Of a DNA stretch of 64,000 nt, positions 33,879 through 46,396 are shown one piece after another. Source of the stretch: Tragulus kanchil (taxonomy: Eukaryota > Chordata > Mammalia > Artiodactyla > Tragulidae); contig JAIOJX010000026.1 of the NCBI GenBank assembly GCA_022376925.1, positions 256,801,330-256,865,329 on the forward strand. The letters run 5' to 3'. The first letter of the stretch is position 1; every line of letters starts with the position of its first letter. The position numbers and the translations under genes are program-made. The notes below the pieces were generated by a model. It was not told where the DNA came from. It was given only the letters and a program-made list of their open reading frames with translations, and searched no databases.

Positions 33879-34332
33879 GTACTACCTGTGGTTACTAAGC
33901 AGTAGCAGCTATGTTTAACATATTCTGTATTGCACTTAGCGTAGTGCCTATGTGAACATTCCATTGAACAAGCCACTGTTCCTATGCACTAGCAACTACA
34001 GAGGTATCTGAAAGAGAGCTGTAGCTTTGATAAAATAAATTGTGCTCACGTTTGTTTGATAGAAATCATTCAGGATTTCTTTAAGAACCTGTTTCTGCTT
34101 AATAATATTTTATTTTTAAATCTGGAATTCATTTATAGGAAAAAGTTATAGCAGGAGATAGAGGGTCAAAAAACAATTCCTTCTCTGACTTAGCTTACTT
34201 GCGTTCCAATTACCTAGGCAACTTTCCAGGCCTAAAGCTGTGAGATGAGTGTCATACTGTTACTTAGACAACTGGATGCACACCCTTCTTGTTGGATTAC
34301 AATCCAGTTGAAGAATGATAGGATACTATGGT
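33879..34332. other. Unassigned sequence
   Basis: No recognisable exon, RNA gene or repeat. Confidence 0.4.
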
Positions 34333-34799
34333 AAGCACCTAATTATAAAGTATAATATTCTTACCTATTAGAACTATAGAAGTTAGATAAACCCTAATCT
34401 CTCACAATCTGTGGCCTCCGTGAACTATAATCTCTCGCTATACTTGGATTTGGTTTCAGAAATCTTGCCAACATGATGTACCATCAAGCCAACAACGTTG
34501 ATCAGAGCCAAAAATCTATTTAGTATCCCTAGATTAGGACATTGGCAATTCATACACAAACTACCTAAAAGAACTGATCCATTCATTAGTAGTTGTTGGG
34601 ATATTAACATTTTCCCTTTGAACAGAGAGAAGTCTCACGTTACTCAGGAGAAAACAAGAGCTCTCATAAGGATAAAGAATTAACATACGCTCAAGGTCCA
34701 AATGATTATTAAGAAGATGTAATAATGACTGGAATTGAAAAAAACTGGCTGAATTAAGGTTATTGGAAAATAGACAGAGGCATTCAAACAAAACACTAT

Positions 34800-34850
34800 C
34801 CAAAAAAAAAAAAGAAAAAAGAAAAGAAAGAAAGAAAGAATGAAAGCAAA
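34800..34850. repeat. A-rich (GAAA)n run
   Basis: Poly-A followed by GAAA units. The copy is at about 35905-35953. Reverse-strand frames rich in Phe across it are artefacts. Confidence 0.9.
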
Positions 34851-35110
34851 CTGAAGAATTCTTTGAGCAATTCCTAACCCATGGGCAATTGTTTGCAAAC
34901 CCCTGTTCTGTGACTTAAAGGTATGGGAACAAAATTATTAATACAGATCTTTAAATGTAATAGAACAGTTGCCAACTCAGACCCATAGGAAGTTCTTAGT
35001 AGAGTTCCAAGCACTAGAAAAGTAAGCTTATCATTTTCCTGAGTCAGGATCTAACTACTAAAGCTAGACTTGCAGGCCAAGTTATAGCTCTGGAAACCCA
35101 TCAAAAGTTG

Positions 35111-35323
35111 TGTGTGCTATGCTAAGTCGCTTTAGTCTTATGACCCTATGGACTGTAGCTCACCAAGCTTCTCTGTCCATTGGATTCTACGGGTAAGAAT
35201 ACTGGAGTGAGTTGTCACTCCCTTCTTCTGGGGATCTTCCTGACCCAGGGCTCGAGCCAGCAACTCTTTGGTCTCCTGCATTGGCAGATGGATTCTTATC
35301 ACTAATGCCACCTGGGAAGTTCT
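35111..35323 (-). mobile_element. Bov-tA SINE, reverse strand (copy 1 of 3)
   Basis: On the minus strand: head AACTTCCCAGGTGGCATTAG, then CAATGCAGGAGACCAAAGAG, 'agaagggagtgacaactcac' and the Bov-A end. The element occurs three times because two duplications overlap on it. Confidence 0.92.
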
Positions 35324-36214
35324 CATTATGGAGCCAGAAGTTTCACTTGTCTTAGTAGTTATCTATAGTGATCCATTTTGAAATTAAATAGGTATTTCTG
35401 GTCTTTTGATATTTTGATAGAATGAAGAATAGTGTGAAGCACCTAATTATAAAGTATAATATTCTTACCTATTAGAACTATAGAAGTTAGATAAACCCTA
35501 ATCTCTCACAATCTGTGGCCTCCGTGAACTATAATCTCTCGCTATACTTGGATTTGGTTTCAGAAATCTTGCCAACATGATGTACCATCAAGCCAACAAC
35601 GTTGATCAGAGCCAAAAATCTATTTAGTATCCCTAGATTAGGACATTGGCAATTCATACACAAACTACCTAAAAGAACTGATCCATTCATTAGTAGTTGT
35701 TGGGATATTAACATTTTCCCTTTGAACAGAGAGAAGTCTCACGTTACTCAGGAGAAAACAAGAGCTCTCATAAGGATAAAGAATTAACATACGCTCAAGG
35801 TCCAAATGATTATTAAGAAGATGTAATAATGACTGGAATTGAAAAAAACTGGCTGAATTAAGGTTATTGGAAAATAGACAGAGGCATTCAAACAAAACAC
35901 TATCCAAAAAAAAAAAGAAAAAAGAAAAGAAAGAAAGAAAGAATGAAAGCAAACTGAAGAATTCTTTGAGCAATTCCTAACCCATGGGCAATTGTTTGCA
36001 AACCCCTGTTCTGTGACTTAAAGGTATGGGAACAAAATTATTAATACAGATCTTTAAATGTAATAGAACAGTTGCCAACTCAGACCCATAGGAAGTTCTT
36101 AGTAGAGTTCCAAGCACTAGAAAAGTAAGCTTATCATTTTCCTGAGTCAGGATCTAACTACTAAAGCTAGACTTGCAGGCCAAGTTATAGCTCTGGAAAC
36201 CCATCAAAAGTTGT

Positions 36215-36427
36215 GTGTGCTATGCTAAGTCGCTTTAGTCTTATGACCCTATGGACTGTAGCTCACCAAGCTTCTCTGTCCATTGGATTCTACGGGTAAG
36301 AATACTGGAGTGAGTTGTCACTCCCTTCTTCTGGGGATCTTCCTGACCCAGGGCTCGAGCCAGCAACTCTTTGGTCTCCTGCATTGGCAGATGGATTCTT
36401 ATCACTAATGCCACCTGGGAAGTTCTC
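36215..36427 (-). mobile_element. Bov-tA SINE (copy 2 of 3)
   Basis: Duplicate of 35111-35323 through duplication 11. Confidence 0.92.
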
Positions 36428-36429
36428 AT

Positions 36430-37331
36430 TATGGAGCCAGAAGTTTCACTTGTCTTAGTAGTTATCTATAGTGATCCATTTTGAAATTAAATAGGAGGCT
36501 ATTTCTGGTCTTTCTTGATATTTTTGATAGAATGACGAATAGTGTGAACAATGGCAAGAATGATTATTTATAATGTATATTCAAGCAATCTTTAAAAACA
36601 CATACATTCTTCTGCCTTTAGTAAAAGAAAAACAGAAAGCTTTGTTGCCTTGTGTCCCTATATACACTATAGATACAAGTATAGTCTATAGCACCTTTCC
36701 ATTTTCCTTACTAGAAAATTTCTAGAGACAGAGCATTCTATCCAGAAAATGAAGGTGATTGGCCCTATGGCTTTTAAGATTTATTTTTATTTCCTAGTGA
36801 ATTTGATATCCTACAGAATTGCAGAAGTATTGTGAAGCTAACATTTTTAAAAAAGACTGCAAACATGCTAAATTTTCCCAAACTTTCATTTGCACTATAA
36901 TTGGTGTTAATACAGTAAGATTCTCAAAGAAACACAAGAATTTTAGAAAATTTTACATGGATAATTCTAAGGCTTCATTGAACAATATACATGTTGTATG
37001 AAAGAATCTTGACCAAACCTCTAGAATTTATTTTCTAAGATTTCTTTTTGTTTCTCTAGTATAGGGATATAATGATAGATCCACAAATGCAAAATAGTCA
37101 AAAACTTGGCTCAAATCAGTATAATGTACAATATATACTGAATCCCTCATGTCTGTATCTAATTCTGTCACTTTCTAAAAAAACAGGCACTATGAATAAA
37201 TACTTCTTTCAAGATTTTTTTAAAAAAATACTGTCTTTGAATAATACAGTTTTTTAGATTCAAAAATAGAAATATGTCCCATAGAATGTGCTTCTGAAAT
37301 ATCTATAATAATCTTTACATTATTCTTTGTC
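36430..37331. other. Unassigned AT-rich sequence
   Basis: No recognisable gene or repeat. It is repeated at 37551-38447. Two frames of about 60 codons recur with the duplication and are not supported as genes. Confidence 0.4.
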
Positions 37332-37335
37332 TTGT

Positions 37336-37548
37336 GTGTGCTATGCTAAGTCGCTTTAGTCTTATGACCCTATGGACTGTAGCTCACCAAGCTTCTCTGT
37401 CCATTGGATTCTACGGGTAAGAATACTGGAGTGAGTTGTCACTCCCTTCTTCTGGGGATCTTCCTGACCCAGGGCTCGAGCCAGCAACTCTTTGGTCTCC
37501 TGCATTGGCAGATGGATTCTTATCACTAATGCCACCTGGGAAGTTCTC
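37336..37548 (-). mobile_element. Bov-tA SINE (copy 3 of 3)
   Basis: Duplicate through duplication 12. Confidence 0.92.
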
Positions 37549-38447
37549 ATTATGGAGCCAGAAGTTTCACTTGTCTTAGTAGTTATCTATAGTGATCCAT
37601 TTTGAAATTAAATAGGAGGCTATTTCTGGTCTTTTTTGATATTTTTGATAGAATGAAGAATAGTGTGAACAATGGCAAGAATGATTATTTATAATGTATA
37701 TTCAAGCAATCTTTAAAAACACATACATTCTTCTGCCTTTAGTAAAAGAAAAACAGAAAGCTTTGTTGCCTTGTGTCCCTATATACACTATAGATACAAG
37801 TATAGTCTATAGCACCTTTCCATTTTCCTTACTAGAAAATTTCTAGAGACAGAGCATTCTATCCAGAAAATGAAGGTGATTGGCCCTATGGCTTTTTAAG
37901 ATTTATTTTTTATTTCCTAGTGAATTTGATATCCTACAGAATTGCAGAAGTATTGTGAAGCTAACATTTTTAAAAAAGACTGCAAACATGCTAAATTTTC
38001 CCAAACTTTCATTTGCACTATAATTGGTGTTAATACAGTAAGATTCTCAAAGAAACACAAGAATTTTAGAAAATTTTACATGGATAATTCTAAGGCTTCA
38101 TTGAACAATATACATGTTGTATGAAAGAATCTTGACCAAACCTCTAGAATTTATTTTCTAAGATTTCTTTTTGTTTCTCTAGTATAGGGATATAATGATA
38201 GATCCACAAATGCAAAATAGTCAAAAACTTGGCTCAAATCAGTATAATGTACAATATATACTGAATCCCTCATGTCTGTATCTAATTCTGTCACTTTCTA
38301 AAAAAACAGGCACTATGAATAAATACTTCTTTCAAGATTTTTTTAAAAAAATACTGTCTTTGAATAATACAGTTTTTTAGATTCAAAAATAGAAATATGT
38401 CCCATAGAATGTGCTTCTGAAATATCTATAATAATCTTTACATTATT

Positions 38448-38560
38448 TTTTTCTTATCAAGTTCTTACTATATGCTAAGTACTGCAATGTGAATGAAAAG
38501 TGGTTTCCATCCATAAGGAGCTTGAGATTCAACAATGGAGATAGAAATAGAAATTATAAA
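38448..38560 (+). repeat. L2-like fragment
   Basis: 'aagttcttactatatgctaa', 'gtactgcaatgtgaatgaaa' and 'ccataaggagcttgagattc' recall the L2 3' end. Short and diverged. Confidence 0.5.
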
Positions 38561-38639
38561 ATCACTGTGGGAAACCAGACATCATGCTTCATCTATCAGG
38601 CCATGTATCTTGGTTCTGCTACTTAATGGTGCAACATTT

Positions 38640-38990
38640 CTAGACTAGAAAAATATGGTTAGATAATCTTATTTGCAAAACAGAAACAGAGATACATACA
38701 TAAAGAACAAATACATGGACATCAAGGCTGGCAGGGGAGGTGGGATGAATTGGGAGACTGATATTGACTACATATACTTTTATGTATAAAACAGGTAAGT
38801 AATGAGAACCTACTGTACAGCACAGGGAACTTTACTTAGTGCTCTGTGGTGACCTAAATGGGAAGGAATTCCAAAAAAGAAGGGATATATGTATACATAA
38901 AGCTGATTCACTTTGTTACCTAGTAGAAAATAACACAACATTATAAAGCAATTATACTCCAATAAAAATTGATTAAAAAATAGGTCAGTG
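38640..38990 (+). mobile_element. L1 LINE 3' end
   Basis: 'gaacaaatacatggacatca', 'gagaacctactgtacagcac', 'aagctgattcactttgttac' and 'attatactccaataaaaatt' give the complete artiodactyl L1 3' UTR end. Confidence 0.92.
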
Positions 38991-39029
38991 AAAAACTTAA
39001 AAAATAAACTTTGGATGACCCTTTAGGTT

Positions 39030-39795
39030 TAATACTGACAAAATTATTCATTTTTATGTAATTACAAACATTTAATATGAGATCTACCTTCTTAAAAATG
39101 TTAAATATACAATATAGTCCTTTTTTTTTTTTTTTAACAATATAGTCTTGTTAGCTATTGGCACGATGTTGTATAATGGGTCTCCAGAACTTACTCATGT
39201 TGCATTACTGATACGTTATACTCCTCAAATAGCAACTCCCTGTCTCCCTCTCCCTGTACACCTCTTGGAAACCACCATTCTACTATTTGTTTCTATGAGT
39301 TTGACTGTTTAAGACACCTAGGTGAAATTATACAATATTTGTCTTTCTCTTACTGGTTTATTTTACTTAACATCATTTCCTCAAACTCAATCCATGTTGC
39401 TACCTAACGCAGGATTTCCTTCTTTTTAAAGGTTGCATAATAGTCCACTGCATGTATATACTGCATTTTTCTTTATCCATCTGTTTTCTTTATCCATCTG
39501 CTGATGGATATTTAGGATTTTAGGTATTTTGGCTATTGTGAATGATGCCACAGTGAACGTGGGAATATGAATATCTTTTCAAGTTCTTAACTTCAAATAT
39601 TTTATATGAATGTCCAGAAATGGAATTATTGGATCATATGTAGTTATTGTTTAGCTTCTTGAGGAACCTTTATACTGTTTTCCATAGGAGCTACAACACT
39701 TTTTATTCGCATCAACAATGCACAAGGGTTCCAATTTTTCAACATCTATGCCAACACTTACTATTTTTTGGCTTTGTGATAACAGCTAATACTCT
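39030..39795 (-). mobile_element. Old L1 LINE, 3' region, reverse strand
   Basis: In reverse complement it runs from the ORF2 end into the 3' UTR. Plus-strand landmarks are 'tactcctcaaatagcaactc', 'ttttacttaacatcatttcc', 'tttatccatctgctgatgga', 'gaatgatgccacagtgaacg' and 'ggagctacaacactttttat'. Divergence is high. A 17-base motif is tandemly doubled at about 39470-39500. Confidence 0.88.
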
Positions 39796-39809
39796 TGGTT
39801 GCTTTTGCA

Positions 39810-40060
39810 GGGAGGAAGGAATGGGTGAGATGTATGGAAAAAGTAGCATGGAAACTTACATTTCCATATGTAAAACAGATAACCAATGGGAATCTGCTGT
39901 AAGACTAAGGGAACTCAAACAGGGTCTCTGTAACAACCTAGAGGGGTGGGATGAGGAGGAAGAGAGAAGGGAAGTGCAAGAGGGAGGAAACATATGTATA
40001 CCTAGGGCTGATTCACATTAATGTTCAGAAACATCAACATGAAAAAAGAAAAAAAAATCA
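39810..40060 (+). mobile_element. L1 LINE 3' end
   Basis: 'gtaaaacagataaccaatgg', 'gggaactcaaacagggtctc', 'tgtaacaacctagaggggtg', 'acatatgtatacctagggct' and an A-rich end are landmarks of an artiodactyl L1 3' UTR. The frame over it (39647-40021) is not a gene. Confidence 0.85.
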
Positions 40061-40500
40061 GCTTCCCAATCAAGGTCAGAAATTCCTGTATCTCACATTC
40101 TGACAGATAAAAGAATTTTAAGTTGACTGTAATTCAGCAACATAAAACTGAACAAAATGGGAATAACAGAAGATTTTGAAATACATTCTTGTTAGAAATT
40201 CTTAATTTTGTCCTTGAAATAAAACAAGTTGACTATCAATGCATTATTCATGATTTTCATCCGTGGACCCTAAAAGAAATTAGCCCTCTCATCAGGTTTG
40301 CGGTTGGGTGGTTTTTGAACAAAATTAGTTATGTATCTATAACCAAAGATGCTTTGGGGAAAAACCCACTGAAGAAATATTTTTTTCATTTTGAAGTACT
40401 AGGGAGAACTTTGCTTCTCTGAGAAACAGATGTTTTCTCCTTTATAAACTGGTCCTTTCTACATTTTCCTTAAGCTATCAAGAAACTCAGTGCCAAATTC

Positions 40501-40772
40501 ATTTTTTTTTTCTTTTCTCCATCATGCCTCTTTTATTTATATTTATTTTCATCCATCTTTTTTTCCTTTGGCCTCTGTGGGCCTGCATTGCAGTGGCCTC
40601 TCTCTTTGCAGAGCACTGGCTATGGGCACATGTGCTCCAGAGCCCTGGCTTGTAATTGGGCACACCAGTCCAGCCGCTCCTCAGCATGTGAGATCCTCCT
40701 GGGCCCTGGACTGAACCAGTGCCCCTTGCACTGCAAGGTGAACTCTTTACCCACTGGACCACCAGGGAAGCC
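40501..40772 (-). mobile_element. CHR-like tRNA-Glu SINE, reverse strand
   Basis: Full length with target-site duplication CAGTGCCAAATTC at 40488-40500 and 40773-40785. On the minus strand it has the GGGCTTCCCTGGTGGTCCAG head and a tail holding 'agaggcatgatggagaaaag', shared with the copy at 55078-55350. Confidence 0.95.
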
Positions 40773-41571
40773 CAGTGCCAAATTCTTTGTTAAAACATAG
40801 CAATTGAAGGGTCTGAATGGACTTTATATTATTTTTTTCCCCATAAATTTTCCATTTAATTTCTGGAGAAAAGTACGTTCCTGTTTAAAATCTCAAAAAA
40901 TTTTACTATTGAATTTCATACATATTTGCTAAAGCAGTTATATATTTCTTGTGGAATGACATGGAGCATAAGTCATAATCAACACATTTGTATTTTTAAA
41001 AAAGTTAGGTAAACGTCAATAGCATCAATCATATAATCCAGATCTTAGAAGACTGTATGTCACTGTAAACAGTCATAAAAAATCTTTGTTATTTTATCAA
41101 ATTTTCCTATTCATAAAAGTATCTCAAATTAGATAGAAGAGTATATAAATGGGCAAGTCATTTTTTCCCTAGACTACTTAAATATTTTGAAGCTAAAGTA
41201 AGCCAGAGGTCAAATTTCAATCAATTTGTGAATTAAACATGCTCAAATTAAAAACATTCTTCTTAGAAATTCTTAATTTTGTCCTTGAAATAAAACAAGT
41301 TGACTATCAATGCATTATTCATGATTTTCATCCGTGGACCCTAAAAGAAATTAGCCCTCTCATCAGGTTTGCGGTTGGGTGGTTTTTGAACAAAATTAGT
41401 TATGTATCTATAACCAAAGATGCTTTGGGGAAAAACCCACTGAAGAAATATTTTTTTCATTTTGAAGTACTAGGGAGAACTTTGCTTCTCTGAGAAACAG
41501 ATGTTTTCTCCTTTATAAACTGGTCCTTTCTACATTTTCCTTAAGCTATCAAGAAACTCAGTGCCAAATTC

Positions 41572-41843
41572 ATTTTTTTTTTCTTTTCTCCATCATGCCT
41601 CTTTTATTTATATTTATTTTCATCCATCTTTTTTTCCTTTGGCCTCTGTGGGCCTGCATTGCAGTGGCCTCTCTCTTTGCAGAGCACTGGCTATGGGCAC
41701 ATGTGCTCCAGAGCCCTGGCTTGTAATTGGGCACACCAGTCCAGCCGCTCCTCAGCATGTGAGATCCTCCTGGGCCCTGGACTGAACCAGTGCCCCTTGC
41801 ACTGCAAGGTGAACTCTTTACCCACTGGACCACCAGGGAAGCC
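41572..41843 (-). mobile_element. CHR-like SINE (duplicate of 40501-40772)
   Basis: Same element with the same target-site copies, through duplication 13. Confidence 0.95.
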
Positions 41844-41929
41844 CAGTGCCAAATTCTTTGTTAAAACATAGCAATTGAAGGGTCTGAATGGACTTTATAT
41901 TATTTTTTTCCCCATAAATTTTCCATTTA

Positions 41930-44296
41930 ATTTCTGGAGAAAAGTACGTTCCTGTTTAAAATCTCAAAAAATTTTACTATTGAATTTCATACATATTTGC
42001 TAAAGCAGTTATATATTTCTTGTGGAATGACATGGAGCATAAGTCATAATCAACACATTTGTATTTTTAAAAAAGTTAGGTAAACGTCAATAGCATCAAT
42101 CATATAATCCAGATCTTAGAAGACTGTATGTCACTGTAAACAGTCATAAAAAATCTTTGTTATTTTATCAAATTTTCCTATTCATAAAAGTATCTCAAAT
42201 TAGATAGAAGAGTATATAAATGGGCAAGTCATTTTTTCCCTAGACTACTTAAATATTTTGAAGCTAAAGTAAGCCAGAGGTCAAATTTCAATCAATTTGT
42301 GAATTACAGCAAAGGCCAGGTGCAGATGGAGCAAACTGCTGTTACACAAGAAGACATTTTCATTTTTCATAAAACAATTTGTCTGATTAGATTTCACTTC
42401 AAACCTTTAGGAATTCTAGGGCATCATCAATTACACTTTTACCTTTGTGTTTCTGTCCTACTAGTGCTTACCTAAGTGTAAGAGTCTTTGTATAAACACA
42501 GAACACTTTGTTTCACACATATGGATAGACACACATACACATATACACACACATCTATATGCATGTGTATAAATACACCATAAATATTCAGAATGGGAGA
42601 AATGAATTCAAAGTCTTCAGATGCAATATAAATTAGACCAAATTTTATCTTTTCAAAGAAAAATGGATCTCTTACTAACTCATCACCATAACAAACAATG
42701 GCAAGAGACTGGGGGCATACAATGAACCCTCTGAAAAGCTACAAGAAGCACTGTTGGGGGTAGAACTTACACCAGTTTAGAAAAAATGATCAGGTTCAGG
42801 ACAGGAGAAAATGAAAGAAAACAGGTTGCCTGGGGCATTTACCAGATCATTTTACTGAAAGTTACATACAGTATTAGTGTTTTTTAAATTTTTACTGGAC
42901 ATGCCATTATCACCTGTGTTAATTAGTCTGCTGCTTTTCACCTATCATTTTCAAAACTCCAATTAAAACAGTTTAACTCCAGGATACCTGAATCCCTGAT
43001 TCTCAACACTCCATTAAGTGCCCTTTGAAGCATCTAAGCCCACCTGTCATGGTAAAGAATAGTACATCTCTTTTAACCACTCAAGGTCAAATAGAGCATT
43101 ATTGGGCAAATACTACATTTCTGGAGAATGGTCCGTTAAAATCTCAAAAATTTTACTATTGAATTTCATACATATTTGCTAAAGCAGTTATATATTTCTT
43201 GTGGAATGACATGGAGCATAAGTCATAATCAACACATTTGTATTTTTAAAAAGTTAGTAAAATCATAGATACAAATCATATAATCCAGATCTTAGAAGAC
43301 TGTATGTCACTGTAAACAGTCATAAAAATCTTTGTTTTTTCAAATTTTCCTATTCATAAAAGTATCTCAAATTAGATAGAAGAGTATATAAATGGGCAAG
43401 TCATTTTTTCCCTAGACTACTTAAATATTTTGAAGCTAAAGTAAGCCAGAGGTCAAATTTCAATCAATTTGTGAATTACAGCAAAGGCCAGGTGCAGATG
43501 GAGCAAACTGCTGTTACACAAGAAGACATTTTCATTTTTCATAAAACAATTTGTCTGATTAGATTTCACTTCAAACCTTTAGGAATTCTAGGGCATCATC
43601 AATTACACTTTTACCTTTGTGTTTCTGTCCTACTAGTGCTTACCTAAGTGTAAGAGTCTTTGTATAAACACAGAACACTTTGTTTCACACATATGGATAG
43701 ACACACATACACATATACACACACATCTATATGCATGTGTATAAATACACCATAAATATTCAGAATGGGAGAAATGAATTCAAAGTCTTCAGATGCAATA
43801 TAAATTAGACCAAATTTTATCTTTTCAAAGAAAAATGGATCTCTTACTAACTCATCACCATAACAAACAATGGCAAGAGACTGGGGGCATACAATGAACC
43901 CTCTGAAAAGCTACAAGAAGCACTGTTGGGGGTAGAACTTACACCAGTTTAGAAAAAATGATCAGGTTCAGGACAGGAGAAAATGAAAGAAAACAGGTTG
44001 CCTGGGGCATTTACCAGATCATTTTACTGAAAGTTACATACAGTATTAGTGTTTTTTAAATTTTTACTGGACATGCCATTATCACCTGTGTTAATTAGTC
44101 TGCTGCTTTTCACCTATCATTTTCAAAACTCCAATTAAAACAGTTTAACTCCAGGATACCTGAATCCCTGATTCTCAACACTCCATTAAGTGCCCTTTGA
44201 AGCATCTAAGCCCACCTGTCATGGTAAAGAATAGTACATCTCTTTTAACCACTCAAGGTCAAATAGAGCATTATTGGGTCAAATACTACATTTCTG
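41930..44296. repeat. Tandem duplication 14 (1.17-1.19 kb unit)
   Basis: Copy A is 41930-43116 and copy B is 43117-44296. The offset between copies shrinks from 1187 to 1180 to 1172 over the first 360 bases of copy B, then stays constant. So about 15 bases are missing only near the junction. The crossing word is ATTTCTG, present at both unit ends. Confidence 0.95.
42307..43116. other. Unassigned sequence with a CA/TA-rich patch
   Basis: No named repeat or exon. A patch of CACATA and ACACAC units lies at about 42515-42570. The duplicate is at about 43479-44296. Confidence 0.4.
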
Positions 44297-45632
44297 AGAA
44301 GGCATTAGCCATGCACATGAACAAGAATAGCACACGTTAACACTAATCAAGAGAAAAGTTGCAGCAGCTTCCACTGTTTCTATGCTTTGGATGATGAAAT
44401 ACAACTATCAGTAGTGTTGGCATGGACGCTGCATGCCAGAGTGAGTCCTTTGATGCCGTCATGATGTTTAAAGCTCTTTGAAGAATTTCTAGCTTTAGCA
44501 TGGTAAAAGTAATCCTATGTCCTGGTATGCTTGTTCTGATTATTTAAAATGTTTGCCTTGTGTGTTGAGGGTAGTGATTGGAAAAGGAAGCTTTGGGGTT
44601 GAAAATAGTTAACAGAGATTTCTTGTTGGAATTTCTCTCTGCATAAGAAAGTAAAAATGTACTCAAGTAGTATATGCATTTATTGACTATTTATTTTACA
44701 TTTTAATGTAGAATTCATGTTTTATTAGTTTTAAACCAATATTTAGATTCATGAAAAGATTGGGGAAAAGGCTGTTCATTTTTAAAAGAAGGAAAAATTC
44801 ATTTTGATATATTTGGAACTAATTTGTAAAGGGTAGATATGCTTAGAAAACAGGTACACAATATTATGTAGACTTGATAAAACCATACAAAAAAGTAAAT
44901 GAATAATAAAAGAAAAAGTGATGTATTGGGAATTTAGAACACAGAAAGATAAGCTTTCCCTTCTCAACTTAAATAGTTAAGCTTATATATTGAGAGTGCT
45001 AAAATTAAAAGTAGGGATATCAGAAAAGTAATTTTCTTTTAAATTTTAATTTACACAAGCAAAACTAGAATAAAAAAATTGTCAAGATTCTGAAGTGATT
45101 TCTTGAAGCACCCTTTTTTCCTTACCAAGAATGTCACATCCAAAATAATTTAGCACCATAAAAGTTACATAATCCTTCTGACATTCTCAAAAAGTAACAC
45201 AATCACTTCTCCTAAAAATGGTTGAAGCATATTAGAGTGCCTTAAAACTAACATCCCATTCAGCAATTCTTCTGTGTACACTATGAAAAACAAAACCACT
45301 GTGGCTGATTAGGCTCATGTCACAATAAACCAGGAGTCATTTCAGGACACTAAGCAGTAAACTCCAATAAGGAAATTGATAATCAAATACTAAACCAGGA
45401 AAATCCTTATCTAGAGGACTTCATGAAGAGTAATGATTTAATACAATAAAAGCTGCTGGAAAAGCCAGTCATGATTATGATTATACTTTAATGAGTTCCT
45501 TACACCATCAGTGCTTAGTTATGACCTTACTTATTCACAAAATACCTGTTGACTTACCGATATCTCAATCTATTAGTGAACTTATTCATCAGTTAGCAAG
45601 AATATTATATTCCAGTAGAAAAATATTGTTTC
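44297..45632. other. Unassigned AT-rich sequence
   Basis: Single-copy in this window, with no recognisable exon, RNA gene or repeat. Confidence 0.45.
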
Positions 45633-45809
45633 CCAGTGGTTCACAAACTTTATTGCATCATCTGAGGGGCTGAAATGGGAGACTCCTAATCCCCACTTCC
45701 AGAGTTTCTGATTCAGTAAATGAGGAGTGAGGCTGGAGAATTTGCATTTGTATTAAGATTACCAGGTGGTGCTGATGATGTTGGTTCCAGCACTTCTTTG
45801 AGAATTATT
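45633..45809 (+). mobile_element. MER5A-type hAT-Charlie non-autonomous DNA transposon
   Basis: It begins CAGTGGTTCACAAACTTTAT, contains 'ccagagtttctgattcagta' and 'gagaatttgcatttgtatta', then 'accaggtggtgctgatgatg' and ends near 'cttctttgagaattatt'. This is the full landmark order of MER5A, with worn inverted ends. It is an ancient eutherian element. Confidence 0.93.
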
Positions 45810-46396
45810 CCTCAGGTTTCTTTTCCAAAGAATAAAAGATACAGCATCATTAAAATTTCCTAATATTCAAATGAATCAAGAAAACCTAAGCTATTAAAGG
45901 TTAGATAAAGCTGTCAGTAGAGCTCTAGCTAAAAGTCAGTTTTATATAGTACTTGCTAAGACCAAACTCAGTAGAAACTCCTGAATTAGAATCTCTTAAG
46001 AGCAGTCAACTTTTGTTCCCTTCTACTATAAGCTACCTTTGCTCTCCCAGGTCACATTGTAAGCTTAATTTGACTTATCTGAGACTTGACCTTCCCAGTA
46101 TGGGCTTTTTTATTCAGCTAGCTCTCTATATCAGCAATGCCTAACAGAGATAGAATGAATGCCTTAAATTTAATTTTACATTTTCTAATAGCTACAGAAA
46201 AAAAATGTTAGAAACAAAACAGATGAAATAAATTTCAACAAAGTATTTTGCTTAACATAGTATATCAAAAATATTATCACTGCAACATGGCATAATAGAC
46301 AAAAATTGTTAATGAGATGTTTTACTCTTTGATATTACATCTTTGAAACTTTGGTATCCATTTTATATTTATAGCGCATTTAAATTTGGATGCTAA

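Larger units (their letters stand above)
34333..36548. repeat. Tandem duplication 11 (about 1.104 kb unit)
   Basis: Copy A is 34333-35436 and copy B is 35437-36548. The last 60 bases of copy A have lost about seven bases relative to copy B (AATAGGTATTTC against AATAGGAGGCTATTTC, and shortened T runs). Confidence 0.95.
36211..38447. repeat. Tandem duplication 12 (1.121 kb unit)
   Basis: Copy A is 36211-37331 and copy B is 37332-38447. The unit starts at the 3' edge of the Bov-tA already duplicated by duplication 11. A few unmatched bases (CTTTGTC) sit at the junction. Confidence 0.95.
40192..42306. repeat. Tandem duplication 13 (1.071 kb unit)
   Basis: Copy A is 40192-41235 and copy B is 41263-42306. 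The 27 bases between (41236-41262) resemble a worn version of 40160-40191, the flank of copy A. The unit includes a whole CHR-like SINE. Confidence 0.95.

Noticed and set aside
35111..37548. CRISPR-like regularly spaced repeats (Bov-tA three times at 1.1 kb)
   Set aside because: The spacing comes from overlapping segment duplications, the units are whole SINEs, and the host is a mammal.
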